Source: an uncultured Clostridium sp. (GTDB taxonomy: Bacteria > Bacillota > Clostridia > Clostridiales > Clostridiaceae). Taken from it: a stretch of DNA of 64,000 nucleotides. This document shows, piece by piece, positions 52,869-62,532 of the stretch; position 1 is the stretch's first letter, and each line of letters opens with the position of its first letter. Under the pieces are notes generated by a model. That model was not told the DNA's origin. It worked only from the letters and a program-made list of their open reading frames with translations, and made no database searches. A program made the position numbers and the translations under genes. The stretch lies in the NCBI GenBank assembly GCA_900548455.1, contig URKQ01000013.1, positions 1 to 64,000 of the forward strand, written 5' to 3'.

Positions 52869-53399
52869 TTATTGATTAAGTTTGCACTTATTAAAGTAAT
52901 TCTCAATATAAATCTTATGCACAAATGATAAAACTGCAGATCTTACAATTTCACTTTCCTTAGTTACCTTTATTGCAGCGCTTCCTTCAGAAAAATTTCT
53001 AGTGGTGAACACAGCTTTTAATGAATTTTCTAATTCTGTACAAAAGTAGTCATACGCTTCCCCAATAGGATAAGTTTCCATCTGTAATCTCATCAAATCA
53101 CAAACTTCAGTAAGACTAAAAACTTGCTTTAACACACAAACCACTATTAAATATGCAATATGGGTGTCATCATATTTTTTATCTTTTGGTGGAGCTACAA
53201 CTTTTTGCTTTACGTAATTATTAACCATTGTAGGAGTAAGTAGCTTTTCTTGTGAATTAAAATTTATAGGCTTTAGAACTCCCTCGATATATGTTATTAC
53301 CTGGTCCTTATATAACGCAACTTGTGGTAGCTGATTAAATCTAGGACAGCAAAAATCTAAAATTCCTTTTTCAACATCATTTATTGCTTTATCTTCCAT
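52869..53399 (-). CDS. DUF1836 protein
   Basis: A 176-residue soluble protein matching the DUF1836 family: the start FCCPRFNQLPQVALYKDQVITYIEG, split, then LTPTMVNNYVKQKVVAPPKDKKYDDTHIAYLIVV. This middle part looks like a MerR-type winged helix. Family members commonly lie next to degV, as here (55-base gap). Its function is unproven; regulation of gene expression is plausible from the fold. Confidence 0.82.
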   Translation of the reverse strand: MEDKAINDVEKGILDFCCPRFNQLPQVALYKDQVITYIEGVLKPINFNSQEKLLTPTMVNNYVKQKVVAPPKDKKYDDTHIAYLIVVCVLKQVFSLTEVCDLMRLQMETYPIGEAYDYFCTELENSLKAVFTTRNFSEGSAAIKVTKESEIVRSAVLSFVHKIYIENYFNKCKLNQ

Positions 53400-53453
53400 A
53401 ATTATCTCCTTGCTAAAAAATAACTTTGTAACTCTATAAAAAGTTGGAACGGT

Positions 53454-54293
53454 TTAATGTTTTTTTATTGTTTGAATTGCTAAGCAACCTGGTCCGCCTT
53501 GAGTAATAAATACTGGACTAAGCTTCATAATTTCAATCTCAACATCCTTGATATATTCTAGTATAATATCTTTTGCACAATTTGCCAAATCTTCTTTACA
53601 TCCATGAGTAATATATATTTTATATTTTGAGTCTACTCCACTTTCAGCAAAGAATTCACATATTCTTTTAATTGCCTTATTAAATGTACGCATAGTAGCA
53701 AACTTAACTAGCTCTTTTCTATCCTTTGATAATGTCATTACGGGAACAAGCTTGATAATTCCACCAATTTTCCCTACTATAGGAGAAAGTCTTCCTCCTC
53801 TAACTAGATACTCAAAGTCATTAGGAATTAAAAATGAGTTTGACGTTTCTATTAATTCATTTATAACATCAACAATTTCTTCCTTTGCACTTCCCTCTTC
53901 AGCCATTTTAGATGCTAATTCTACTAAATATCTTTGTGGCCCACATAATGTTTTTGAATTTATAACATGAATTCTTTTAGGGTTATCTGCCATGTTTGCT
54001 GCTGCACATGCAGAACTGTATGTCCCTGAAAGTCCATCTGCCATAGATATATTTAGGATTTCATCTTCTGGATATCTGTTATATATCTCCAAAACTTCAC
54101 CAATAGAAGGTTGAGATGAAACAGGGATAAACCCTTTATCAATGATTTTTATAAAGTCCTCTGAATTTATATCTTCAAATTCCTTATAAGTTTTATTATC
54201 AATAGTAACTGCCAATGGTGCTATATCAATATTTTTTATTTTTCCCTCTTCAATAGAATAAAGTGTTGATGAATCTGAAATAACTTTAACCAT
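53454..54293 (-). CDS. DegV-family fatty-acid-binding protein
   Basis: A 279-residue two-domain protein of the DegV family, which binds a fatty acid between its domains and includes FakB, the partner of fatty acid kinase. Motifs: KVISDSSTLYS, SSQPSIGEVLEIY near 76, LSGTYSSACAAA near 105, EYLVRGGRLSPIVGKIGGIIKLVPV near 162, and the closing THGCKED and PVFITQGGPGCLAI. No FakA kinase gene is in the window. AAGGAGAG precedes the ATG. Confidence 0.93.
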   Translation of the reverse strand: MVKVISDSSTLYSIEEGKIKNIDIAPLAVTIDNKTYKEFEDINSEDFIKIIDKGFIPVSSQPSIGEVLEIYNRYPEDEILNISMADGLSGTYSSACAAANMADNPKRIHVINSKTLCGPQRYLVELASKMAEEGSAKEEIVDVINELIETSNSFLIPNDFEYLVRGGRLSPIVGKIGGIIKLVPVMTLSKDRKELVKFATMRTFNKAIKRICEFFAESGVDSKYKIYITHGCKEDLANCAKDIILEYIKDVEIEIMKLSPVFITQGGPGCLAIQTIKKH

Positions 54294-54421
54294 AATTACT
54301 CTCCTTTTAGTTTCTTTTTCTAAATCATCTAGTTTTTAAAACTATATGATTTAGATTATCACACCATGTGTCTATTGTCAATAAATGAGATGTACTTTAA
54401 AAAATATTTCTATATCGCTAA

Positions 54422-54455
54422 AAAACCATTGTATCTTAATTAATACAATGGTTTT
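54422..54455 (-). terminator. Terminator of the M20/DUF5058 operon
   Basis: A perfect 13-bp stem (54422-54434 with 54443-54455) six bases after the stop at 54462, with an A/T run. Confidence 0.85.
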
Positions 54456-54461
54456 CTAAAT

Positions 54462-55175
54462 CTATATTCTATTTTTACTAGACTTTTTATTATATAAAAA
54501 CTTAAATATCCCTAGTGATAATAATATTACAGCAGCCATTACAATTCCTTGAATATTACCATACATACTTCCTAATATTACTGCAAATATAATAGCTATA
54601 GTAAATGGAATTATTGATTCCTTTGGATTCTTTATTACCGTTGGTATAACCATAGGCCCTAATAAAGCTGGAAACATATTGTCAAACGCTGGTTTTATTA
54701 TAGGATTTGATAGCACTGGAGCAACTATCGGTGCTAAAAATGCCATTCCTAAAAATACAATAATGGTAGTAACAAAAGAGGATGTAGCCACTGCTAAAAT
54801 AGAAATAACCCTACCTTCCTCAGTTCCTTCTTCACAATTCATAACTCTCATAGCATTTAAGGCAGCAGGTAATTTCATATTTTGAACATTTCCTGTTGCC
54901 GATGCTAAATATACTGCACCTGGTCCTATTATTGGTGTCATAGACAACTTTTCACAAAGTCCTGTCACACCAAACACAACCGCTATAGGCACCGATGCTG
55001 TTAACAATTTTGCTATATCTATTTTAAGTCCAAAAAATATTGTAATTCCTGCAGGTACACCTATAAACATAACCCATAAAAGAAGGGTTGTAACAATACC
55101 AAACCTATGAATTCTACTTTCAAATTCATCTTTGCAATCATAAATAACATCTTGCTTTTTACTATTGCTTATCAT
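54462..55175 (-). CDS. Membrane protein of unknown function, partner of DUF5058
   Basis: A 237-residue protein with a short cytoplasmic N-terminus (about 25 residues) and about six membrane helices. Notable polar motifs inside the membrane region are TPIIGPGAVYLASATGNVQNMKLPAALNAM near residue 80-108, split by turns, and LGPMVIPTVIKNPKESIIPF near 170. I do not recognise a named family. It follows the DUF5058 gene by 11 bases and shares its operon, which suggests that the two form one transporter. Confidence 0.75.
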   Translation of the reverse strand: MISNSKKQDVIYDCKDEFESRIHRFGIVTTLLLWVMFIGVPAGITIFFGLKIDIAKLLTASVPIAVVFGVTGLCEKLSMTPIIGPGAVYLASATGNVQNMKLPAALNAMRVMNCEEGTEEGRVISILAVATSSFVTTIIVFLGMAFLAPIVAPVLSNPIIKPAFDNMFPALLGPMVIPTVIKNPKESIIPFTIAIIFAVILGSMYGNIQGIVMAAVILLSLGIFKFLYNKKSSKNRI

Positions 55176-55186
55176 TATTATCCCTC

Positions 55187-55903
55187 CTAGGTATTAAAAT
55201 AAGTTAATATGCACGCTGCTGCCATTCCTGCAATCATACTTATAGAAAAGGAGAATTCCTTAACTACAGGATACTTTTTAGCTAGTTTATTAAGTAATAA
55301 TACTGCACCTGCAGATACAATAATTGTTACTATTCCAATGATATTTTTATAATCAACTATAAATGGAGCTGAAAATGTAGCCATCAATCCCAAAAACATT
55401 ATGGGTCCTATTAATTTTCCAAACCCACTTTCCCTAGTACTAATTTGTTGCATTTTTTTATCATACCGTTTAAGGATTACAACTGAAAGACTTGATAGAA
55501 GCATTCCTAAAGTGACTGTCCACATAATACATCCAAAAACATCTGGTGTAAGTTTTGCATTACTAAAGCTTTCAAACCCATACGATGTAGCTGCCATATT
55601 AGCTGCCATGGTCTCATACGCTGCTGACCCAATTACACTTAGCCTAAGCCACGGAAAAAACTTACCTAAAACAGGGAGTAGTAGCATGTAGCTTATTATT
55701 ATTGGTAATGAAGGTATTATCGAAAATACTGCACTACTTTTTACAACTTTCTTTAAATCTTTAGTCTTAAATCCTAGTTGTGCTGCCCTTTTCCAAGCCA
55801 TTCTAAAAAAAATAATTGCTTGAATCATAACAAATATTATGGCACTTAAGCAAAGTATAAACATAATATTACTATTTGATATAAAAGAACATGAATCCCT
55901 CAT
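55187..55903 (-). CDS. DUF5058 membrane protein
   Basis: A 238-residue protein with about six membrane helices, resembling DUF5058. Features include an early FFRMAWKRAAQLGFKTKDLKK loop, IPSLPIIISYMLLLPVLGKFFPW and SVIGSAAYETMAANMAA near 90. AAGGAGGGG precedes the ATG. It lies between an M20 amidohydrolase and a second membrane protein. The layout suggests uptake of the hydrolase's substrate; the chemical identity is not known. Confidence 0.75.
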   Translation of the reverse strand: MRDSCSFISNSNIMFILCLSAIIFVMIQAIIFFRMAWKRAAQLGFKTKDLKKVVKSSAVFSIIPSLPIIISYMLLLPVLGKFFPWLRLSVIGSAAYETMAANMAATSYGFESFSNAKLTPDVFGCIMWTVTLGMLLSSLSVVILKRYDKKMQQISTRESGFGKLIGPIMFLGLMATFSAPFIVDYKNIIGIVTIIVSAGAVLLLNKLAKKYPVVKEFSFSISMIAGMAAACILTYFNT

Positions 55904-55919
55904 CTCTTCCCCTCCTTAA

Positions 55920-57332
55920 TTAAAAGCTTCCAGCTTTTACTTCAGTGGGAATAATGCTTTTATATTCAACACCTCGTTTTGCTGTCATAAAATCTTTTTT
56001 TGCTTCCTCTATTATCCTTGGATTTTCAAATAGCTCTATAGAAGCTAAGGATAATACTTGGGCAGCTGCATACATTCCTTTATGAGCTAATACTGACTTC
56101 CCCTGAGCTACTGTTTGCCAAGAATGTGCTGCTGTTCCTAAAGAATAACATGCAACTCCAAACCAAGAAGTTGGCACATTCCAACTTACATCACCTACAT
56201 CCGTTGATCCCATTTTTAATGATGTTGGAGGAAATACTCCCTTTACCATGGGACCTTCAAATAATTTTGATCCATCTTTACCCAACATCTTCACAGCCAT
56301 GTTTTCATAAGTCTTTATATCTCTTATATCACCTACAGCTTTAAACTTTTTAGCATACTCTAACTCTTCCTGTGTATATTTTATTGGCAAAACTTCTTTC
56401 ATCTTTTCATAAATTAATGAGTCCAGTGTTTTATTCTGCAGTACATCTGCATATGCACTAACAACCCTAATGTCTACGGTTGTTTCTGTCATCATTGCAG
56501 CACCCTTAGCTACAGAATTAACTCTATTTAAAAGCTCTAGAACTTCTTCATTATGTGGCGCTCTAATGGCATATATTACTTCAGCTTCAGCTTGTACTAC
56601 ATTGGGAGCATCTCCACCTGTATTAGTTATTGCATAATGAATTCTTGTCTCTGGCAAAGTATGTTCCCTCAAGTAATTTGCACCAACATTCATGAGTTCT
56701 ACTGCATCTAGTGCACTACGTCCTAAATGGGGTGAGGCTGCTGCATGAGAACTTACTCCATGAAAATTATATATAACTCTAACATTTGCTAAACTGGACA
56801 TGGAACCAAAGTTTACTGAATAAGGATGCCACGCTAAACATATATCACATTCATCAAAACATCCTTCTCTAGCCATAAATGCTTTTCCTGCACCCCCTTC
56901 TTCTCCTGGACACCCATAGTAAACCATAGTACCATTTAAATTTTTTTCTTTCATATAGTCTTTTATAGCAACACAAGCTTCCATACAGCCTGCACCTAAA
57001 GTATTATGCCCACATCCATGTCCCCACTTTTTATTTTGTATGGGCCTATGCTCTAAAGAGTCTGCTTCCTGTGATAAATTAGGTAAAGCATCAAATTCCC
57101 CTAAAATACCTATAATAGGCTTACCACTTCCATATCTAGCTGAAAATGCAGTATTTATTTCTCCTAGGTTTTCTACAATGACAAAACCTTCTTTTAATAA
57201 TATATCCTTTTGTAATGATGAGGATTTAATTTCCTGAAATTTTGGTTCAGCAAAATCCCATATCCTATCATTTACCTCTTTAAAAATATCAAACTTTCCA
57301 TTTAAAATTTTTTCAATTTCAATATTCCCCAT
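55920..57332 (-). CDS. M20-family amidohydrolase (AbgB-like)
   Basis: A 470-residue zinc hydrolase most like the AbgB group, which cleaves amide-linked amino acids such as p-aminobenzoyl-glutamate. Metal and catalytic motifs are in order: GEFDALPNLSQ near 96, WGHGCGHNTLGAGCMEA near 126, GCPGEEGGAGKAF near 159, and AWHPYSVNFGS near 185. The usual lid domain follows, with GVSSHAAASPHLGRSALDAVELM near 206. There is no signal peptide. It is the first gene of an operon with two membrane proteins (16- and 11-base gaps), so it probably hydrolyses a compound they import. Confidence 0.9.
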   Translation of the reverse strand: MGNIEIEKILNGKFDIFKEVNDRIWDFAEPKFQEIKSSSLQKDILLKEGFVIVENLGEINTAFSARYGSGKPIIGILGEFDALPNLSQEADSLEHRPIQNKKWGHGCGHNTLGAGCMEACVAIKDYMKEKNLNGTMVYYGCPGEEGGAGKAFMAREGCFDECDICLAWHPYSVNFGSMSSLANVRVIYNFHGVSSHAAASPHLGRSALDAVELMNVGANYLREHTLPETRIHYAITNTGGDAPNVVQAEAEVIYAIRAPHNEEVLELLNRVNSVAKGAAMMTETTVDIRVVSAYADVLQNKTLDSLIYEKMKEVLPIKYTQEELEYAKKFKAVGDIRDIKTYENMAVKMLGKDGSKLFEGPMVKGVFPPTSLKMGSTDVGDVSWNVPTSWFGVACYSLGTAAHSWQTVAQGKSVLAHKGMYAAAQVLSLASIELFENPRIIEEAKKDFMTAKRGVEYKSIIPTEVKAGSF

Positions 57333-57456
57333 AAATTTCCCCCCATAAATTACTTTGTTAAAAGAAATTATATGCGAAATTACCTACCATTGAGTAATAT
57401 AAAAAACCAATAGTGGTATATAAAAAATCTATACTTCTTCATCCAATAAGTAAAAA

Positions 57457-57486
57457 AAGGGAGTATTGAAAAAACAATACTCCCTT
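57457..57486 (-). terminator. Terminator after the second chemoreceptor gene
   Basis: A perfect 12-bp stem (57457-57468 with 57475-57486), 6-base loop, eight bases after the stop. Confidence 0.85.
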
Positions 57487-57493
57487 AAATTCA

Positions 57494-59521
57494 TTAATTA
57501 GTTTTAAATTTATTTAATACTTTACTTAACCTATTTGTAACTTCAGTTAAATCTGTTGCTGCTTCTGATACATCTTCACTATCTTTATTTATCTCTTTGG
57601 CTGCTTGTCCAACTCCCTCTGTAGTTGCTAGTATTTCTTCTGAAATAGCTGTGATATTTTCAATCTTTTGTGTTATATTATCTTTCCTAGTATTTATGTT
57701 ATCAAAGTTGTTTGATACACTTTGAATCTGTGGAATTATTTCTTCTACATTTTCAAGTATGCCTTCAAATGTATTTATAGCATTATTTATTACATTATTT
57801 TGAACTGATAAATTTTCATTCATTCCTTTAGTTTGATTTGTAATATTAGAAGTTTTATTAAGTACACTAGAAACAATATCATAAATATTTCTTGAAGAAT
57901 CTTGACTCATTTCTGCAAGTTTTCTTATTTCATCTGCAACAACTGCAAATCCTTTTCCAGCTTCCCCAGCTCTTGCTGCTTCTATGGCTGCATTTAAAGC
58001 TAATAGATTAGTTTGACTTGCTATGTTATTAATAATATCTGTCATTTCATTAACTTTAGATATATCAGAAACCATATTATTTAATTCTAAATTGAATTGG
58101 TTAAAGTTATTATTAAAGTTTTCAATTTCACTCATTAGAACTTGTAATTCCTTATTGCTATCACCAGCACTAGATCCAATAACTTTAGATAATTTTTCAA
58201 TACCTACAATGTCATCACTTAACTTGTTAAGAATATTATTAAATTCACCAAGTTCACTAGTCGCTTCTATTAAATCAGAAGATTGCTGATTATTTCCTTG
58301 GACTACTTCATTCATTGAAAAAACAATATTCTCTGTTAACGCTGTTAATTGAGATGAAATATCCGCTAAACTATTAGCATTTTCACTAATTATTTCTCCA
58401 TCTCCTTTAACTTCGCCAAGAGCGTTTCCTATATTTGTTCTAGTATCCTTTAAAGACTTAAACATAGTTCCAAGTTCTGTTTTTATTGATAAATACTTTT
58501 CATCAGTTTCTTTTGTAAAATCTCCACTACTAAGATCTTCAAATTCTTTACTTACCCTAATAATTGGTTTAGATATGTACTTAGCAACAAATCTAATAAC
58601 TAATCCTAGAACTATAACAATGAATAGTGAGATTAGTACTAAAATGCCCCTTAATTTACTAATACGTGATAATACATCACCTTCCTGTACATAGGTTGCA
58701 AAGCCCCAACCTACACTTTCTATATTAGTATATACAACGAAGTTTTTCTTACCATCAATATTGGCTTCAGCTACCCCTGATTTATTATTAATCATTTCTT
58801 CATCAATTTTAGCAATATCCTTAAACTTACTATCTTCTTTACTCAATTCAATATTACTTATGGAATTACTTACATAATCCTGATTTTCATGTGCTATTAT
58901 AACACCACTCTCATCTATAATATAAGCCCTTCCAGTATTTAGAAAGTTTAATTCACTAGCAATTCTTGAAAACTCATTACCGTCTTTTAATACAACTAAA
59001 ACACCTGTAATATTACCGTTTTGAATAATTGGCGTAGCATAACCTAGCAACTGTTCCCCTGTGGCCCTGCTAATAAAGGGTTTGATTAAAACAGTTTTAC
59101 CACTTTTAGCTTCTCCAAAATAATACTTTTCTTTAATGTCTAGATTTACACCACTGGCATAGCTTACGCTTCCACTTAAATCGGAAATACCAATATCACT
59201 ATATCCATCCTTATCCATAATACCCTTTAAATATTCTAGTTTAGCATTCATGTCTGCTTCACTGCTTATTACAATGGATGATGATGATATTTCTTCTGCA
59301 CGTTCTTTATTAATTTCAAGAACTTCCTCTACTCTGTCACGTGATGATTCAGTAAGAACTGTTAATAAATCCTTTGTATTGTTCACCAAGAATTTAGTAG
59401 ATACTAAATAGCTTACTAGAGATACCAATAGTAATCCTAAAATGCAAACTGGAATTATTGTAGTTTGCAACTGCACCATTATAGAACTCTTTCCTTGCCC
59501 CTTTTGACTTTTACTTTTCAT
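57494..59521 (-). CDS. Methyl-accepting chemotaxis protein, dCache type
   Basis: A 675-residue receptor. Two membrane helices (about 20-42 and 290-312) bracket an extracellular double-Cache sensor with YLKGIMDKDGYSDIGISD, GKTVLIKPFISRATGEQLLGYATPI and INTGRAYIIDESGVIIAH-like segments (near 100-215). HAMP and a long signalling coil follow. The tip is intact (ASQTNLLALNAAIEAARAGEAGKGFAVVADEIRKLAEMSQ, split in the middle). dCache receptors often bind amino acids; the ligand here is unknown. AAGGAGAGG precedes the ATG. Confidence 0.93.
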   Translation of the reverse strand: MKSKSQKGQGKSSIMVQLQTTIIPVCILGLLLVSLVSYLVSTKFLVNNTKDLLTVLTESSRDRVEEVLEINKERAEEISSSSIVISSEADMNAKLEYLKGIMDKDGYSDIGISDLSGSVSYASGVNLDIKEKYYFGEAKSGKTVLIKPFISRATGEQLLGYATPIIQNGNITGVLVVLKDGNEFSRIASELNFLNTGRAYIIDESGVIIAHENQDYVSNSISNIELSKEDSKFKDIAKIDEEMINNKSGVAEANIDGKKNFVVYTNIESVGWGFATYVQEGDVLSRISKLRGILVLISLFIVIVLGLVIRFVAKYISKPIIRVSKEFEDLSSGDFTKETDEKYLSIKTELGTMFKSLKDTRTNIGNALGEVKGDGEIISENANSLADISSQLTALTENIVFSMNEVVQGNNQQSSDLIEATSELGEFNNILNKLSDDIVGIEKLSKVIGSSAGDSNKELQVLMSEIENFNNNFNQFNLELNNMVSDISKVNEMTDIINNIASQTNLLALNAAIEAARAGEAGKGFAVVADEIRKLAEMSQDSSRNIYDIVSSVLNKTSNITNQTKGMNENLSVQNNVINNAINTFEGILENVEEIIPQIQSVSNNFDNINTRKDNITQKIENITAISEEILATTEGVGQAAKEINKDSEDVSEAATDLTEVTNRLSKVLNKFKTN

Positions 59522-59646
59522 AAGTTATCCTCTCCTTAATTTTTAAAATTAAGAACCCCAGTTACATATTATCAAAATTATAGTATTTTTTCTATATTAA
59601 ACAAACATTTCTTAATTATGCATCCCATTCTTAATGGTAACAAATT

Positions 59647-59692
59647 AAAAAAGGAGTTAATTGAAATTTATCTTTTCAATTAACTCCTTTTT
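59647..59692 (-). terminator. Terminator after the PH-domain gene
   Basis: A stem of about 19 bp with A and T runs on both ends, directly after the stop at 59706. Confidence 0.9.
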
Positions 59693-59705
59693 AAAATATC
59701 TAAAA

Positions 59706-60083
59706 CTATTTACTACAATATTCAGCTAATAGAGCTTGAACTTCATAAATATTACAACTACTACTAAAAGTTTTTTCTATAGGCATACTCATACCTGAAA
59801 TATAAATTTTTAGTTCAGCATCTAAATCAAAATGACCTGCTGTTTCTACCTTGTAGTTTGTAATAGCTCTATATGGAATTGAATGATATTCTATCTTCTT
59901 TCCTGTCATTCCTTGTTTGTCTATCATAATCAGCCTTTTATTTGTAAAAAGAATCATATCTCTAACTAATTTAAATGCTTTTTCAATTTGTTCAGCTGAC
60001 CCTAATAATTTACCATAATCTTCTTTAACTTTGTTTAAATCAACCTCTGTTGCATTTCCTACAATGCCACTAAATAACCCCAT
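59706..60083 (-). CDS. Bacterial PH-domain protein
   Basis: A 125-residue protein that resembles the bacterial pleckstrin-homology family (bPH_1): LFTNKRLIMIDKQGMTGKKIEYHSIPYRAITNYKVETAG, split around residue 70, is its core. It has no membrane helix. AAAGGAGGA precedes the ATG at 60083; a reading 15 codons longer has no ribosome site. The function of these domains in bacteria is poorly known; some bind membranes or proteins under stress. Confidence 0.88.
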   Translation of the reverse strand: MGLFSGIVGNATEVDLNKVKEDYGKLLGSAEQIEKAFKLVRDMILFTNKRLIMIDKQGMTGKKIEYHSIPYRAITNYKVETAGHFDLDAELKIYISGMSMPIEKTFSSSCNIYEVQALLAEYCSK

Positions 60084-60247
60084 GATAATCCTCCTTTTAA
60101 TACGGTTTATTTTAGTATATAATACCATTTTTAAAGATACTTTTCCATAGACTTAAAATTAAATTTTCATATATATTATTTTCTTGAATAAAAACTCACA
60201 AAACAACACTTAATATATACGAATATGATTACGAAAGGTGTATAAAT

Positions 60248-60955
60248 ATGAAATATATTTTGTTTACAATAATAATATTATTAACTAATATTATTCAAGG
60301 AATAACTGGATTTGCTGGGACAGTTTTAGCTATGCCATTTTCTATATTATTGCTTGGCATAAATATCGCCAAACCAGTTCTAAATATCTTAACAATTATT
60401 GCTTGCGCTTTTATTGTTATAAAGTCCTATAAACATATAAATATATCTGAATTTATAAAAATGACCTTAATTATGCTTATTGGCGTTTTTATTGGAGAAT
60501 ATTTTTATTCGATTTTTTCAGTTGACGTGCTACTAATTATCTACGCAATCTTTATTATACTTATATCCATTAAAGGTTTATTTGTAAAAAAACAATTTGA
60601 GTTAAATGATATTGTATTGATAGCAATAATTCTAATTGCTGGTATTATACATGGTATGTTTATTTCTGGAGGCCCTTTATTAATAATATATGCCGTAAAA
60701 AAATTAAAAGGCAAAGAAGAATTTAGAGCAACTCTTTCTCCTGTATGGATTGTACTGAACACATACATACTAATTAAACAAATTACCGTCGGTATAATTA
60801 ATACTCCTATATTGTATATAACTCTTATGGCTGTTCCTGCTTTAATAATTGGCGTTTTCATTGGAAACAAATTAGCCAAACGAATTAGTCAAGAATCATT
60901 TTTAAAACTTTCTTATATTTTACTTTTAATTTCTGGAGTAAGCTTACTTATATAG
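60248..60955 (+). CDS. TSUP-family permease (TauE/SafE)
   Basis: A 235-residue membrane protein with about eight helices in two repeats. NIIQGITGFAGTVLAMPF near residue 14 and IIHGMFISGGPLLIIYAVKKL near 135 are the paired family motifs. TSUP proteins export or import small anions such as sulfite, sulfonates or organic acids. AAAGGTG precedes the ATG. It is a single gene, convergent with a MATE exporter, and ends at a strong hairpin. Confidence 0.9.
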   Translation: MKYILFTIIILLTNIIQGITGFAGTVLAMPFSILLLGINIAKPVLNILTIIACAFIVIKSYKHINISEFIKMTLIMLIGVFIGEYFYSIFSVDVLLIIYAIFIILISIKGLFVKKQFELNDIVLIAIILIAGIIHGMFISGGPLLIIYAVKKLKGKEEFRATLSPVWIVLNTYILIKQITVGIINTPILYITLMAVPALIIGVFIGNKLAKRISQESFLKLSYILLLISGVSLLI

Positions 60956-60956
60956 T

Positions 60957-60998
60957 AAAGATGGCGTTATAAAACAATCATTTTATAACGCCATCTTT
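60957..60998. terminator. Bidirectional terminator between the TSUP and MATE genes
   Basis: A perfect 18-bp stem (60957-60974 with 60981-60998) and 6-base loop between convergent genes. Confidence 0.92.
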
Positions 60999-60999
60999 A

Positions 61000-62379
61000 C
61001 TATACTAAATTTTGAAGCCAAACTCCACTTTTAACCAATACATATCCAATAATACATTTAATTATCTCTAAGGATTGGCAAATAAAATATATTAACATAA
61101 TATTCATCGATGAAAATCTTACTAATAGATAAGCTACAGGAATATTAATTATCCATACAAACATGCTGTCAAATAAAAATGTTACTATAGTTTTTCCACC
61201 CGATCTCAATGTAAAATAAGATGCATTAGTAAATGCATTAAGTGGCATACAAATAGCTAATATAATAATGAAATTTCTTGCTAAATCCTTAACCTCACTA
61301 GTAGTATTATATATCTTGGGAAATAATGGTGCAATTACTATCATAATTAATCCTATACATATGCAGCTCATAACTGAAAAAAATATAAGTTTAGTATCTG
61401 TATCTTTTGCTTCCTCCATTTTTCCAGCACCTAAAATTTGTCCTACTATTATAGCAACTGCATTTCCTAAAGCTATATATACAACTCCAAATACATTAGA
61501 AATTGTTGATGCTATGTTTATTCCTGCTACTACAGCTAAGCCCCTCATGGAATAGCATTGAACTAAAGCTGACATACCAGCTGACCATAGCACCTCATTT
61601 ATCATAAGTGGTGCCCCTTTAATTGTTACTTGTTTAATCAGTTTTTTAGAAACCGTGAAATTAGAATAGACTCCCTTAAGAAAAACATTTTTTTCTTTAT
61701 GAACATGACTCCAAGCTACAACTATAATACATTCTACAAATCTTGAAATAACAGTAGCAATTGCCGCCCCATTTACTCCAAAAGACTGAACTCCAAATTT
61801 TCCAAATATAAGTATGTAATTTAAAATTAAATTTACAAAAACAGCTACAATTCCAGCCTTCATTGGAAGTATTGTCTCACCAGTTTCTCTCAGCGTACTA
61901 GAATAAGCCTGCATTATAGCAAAGGGAATTAACCCAATAAGCATTATTGAAAGATACTCCTTCCCAAATAAAAGAGTACTAGCTATATCTCCTGAGTTAC
62001 TACCCTCATGTAAAAATAAAGATATTAAAGATATATCAAAGACTTTAAATAAGGCTATGGAAACTAATGCAACTATTATACATAATATTATCTTTAATCT
62101 AAATGTTTCCCTTAATCCCTTGAAATCTTTCTTTCCCCAAAATTGTGCTCCAAAAATTCCAATCCCTGAAATTCCACCAAAAATACATAAGTTAAATACA
62201 AATATTAATTGATTTACAATAGCCACTCCAGACATTTGATCTGTTCCTATTTGTCCAACCATTATGTTATCTAGCATACTCACAAAATTAGTAATACCAT
62301 TTTGAACCATAATCGGTATGGCAATTAACAAAACCATCTTATAAAACTTTTTATCCCCAATGTATTTATTTAACTTCAT
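61000..62379 (-). CDS. MATE-family efflux transporter
   Basis: A 459-residue protein with 12 membrane helices. MATE signatures are PIMVQNGITNFVSMLDNIMVGQIG at the start (split), a repeat of the same type in the second half (GAPLMINEVLWSAGMSALVQCYSMRG) and the central VNLILNYILIFGKFGVQSFGVNGAAIATV. It exports cationic compounds or metabolites using ion gradients. The ATG at 62379 was chosen because AGGGGGAA lies eight bases upstream; an ATG seven codons earlier lacks a ribosome site. The substrate is not predictable. Confidence 0.92.
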   Translation of the reverse strand: MKLNKYIGDKKFYKMVLLIAIPIMVQNGITNFVSMLDNIMVGQIGTDQMSGVAIVNQLIFVFNLCIFGGISGIGIFGAQFWGKKDFKGLRETFRLKIILCIIVALVSIALFKVFDISLISLFLHEGSNSGDIASTLLFGKEYLSIMLIGLIPFAIMQAYSSTLRETGETILPMKAGIVAVFVNLILNYILIFGKFGVQSFGVNGAAIATVISRFVECIIVVAWSHVHKEKNVFLKGVYSNFTVSKKLIKQVTIKGAPLMINEVLWSAGMSALVQCYSMRGLAVVAGINIASTISNVFGVVYIALGNAVAIIVGQILGAGKMEEAKDTDTKLIFFSVMSCICIGLIMIVIAPLFPKIYNTTSEVKDLARNFIIILAICMPLNAFTNASYFTLRSGGKTIVTFLFDSMFVWIINIPVAYLLVRFSSMNIMLIYFICQSLEIIKCIIGYVLVKSGVWLQNLV

Positions 62380-62479
62380 CCATATTCCCCCTAAACCCAT
62401 AGTAAAATTTACCCATACGCTTTATTGTATCATTATTTATTATCACACTTCCACCAGTATCTACTATTTCCTAAGAAAA

Positions 62480-62512
62480 TAAGCAATCCAAGTTAATTAG
62501 TTGGATTGCTTA
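62480..62512 (-). terminator. Terminator after the acidic hypothetical gene
   Basis: A perfect 12-bp stem (62480-62491 with 62501-62512), 9-base loop, 20 bases after the stop at 62533. Confidence 0.85.
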
Positions 62513-62532
62513 CTTTTATTTTCCTTATAAAA

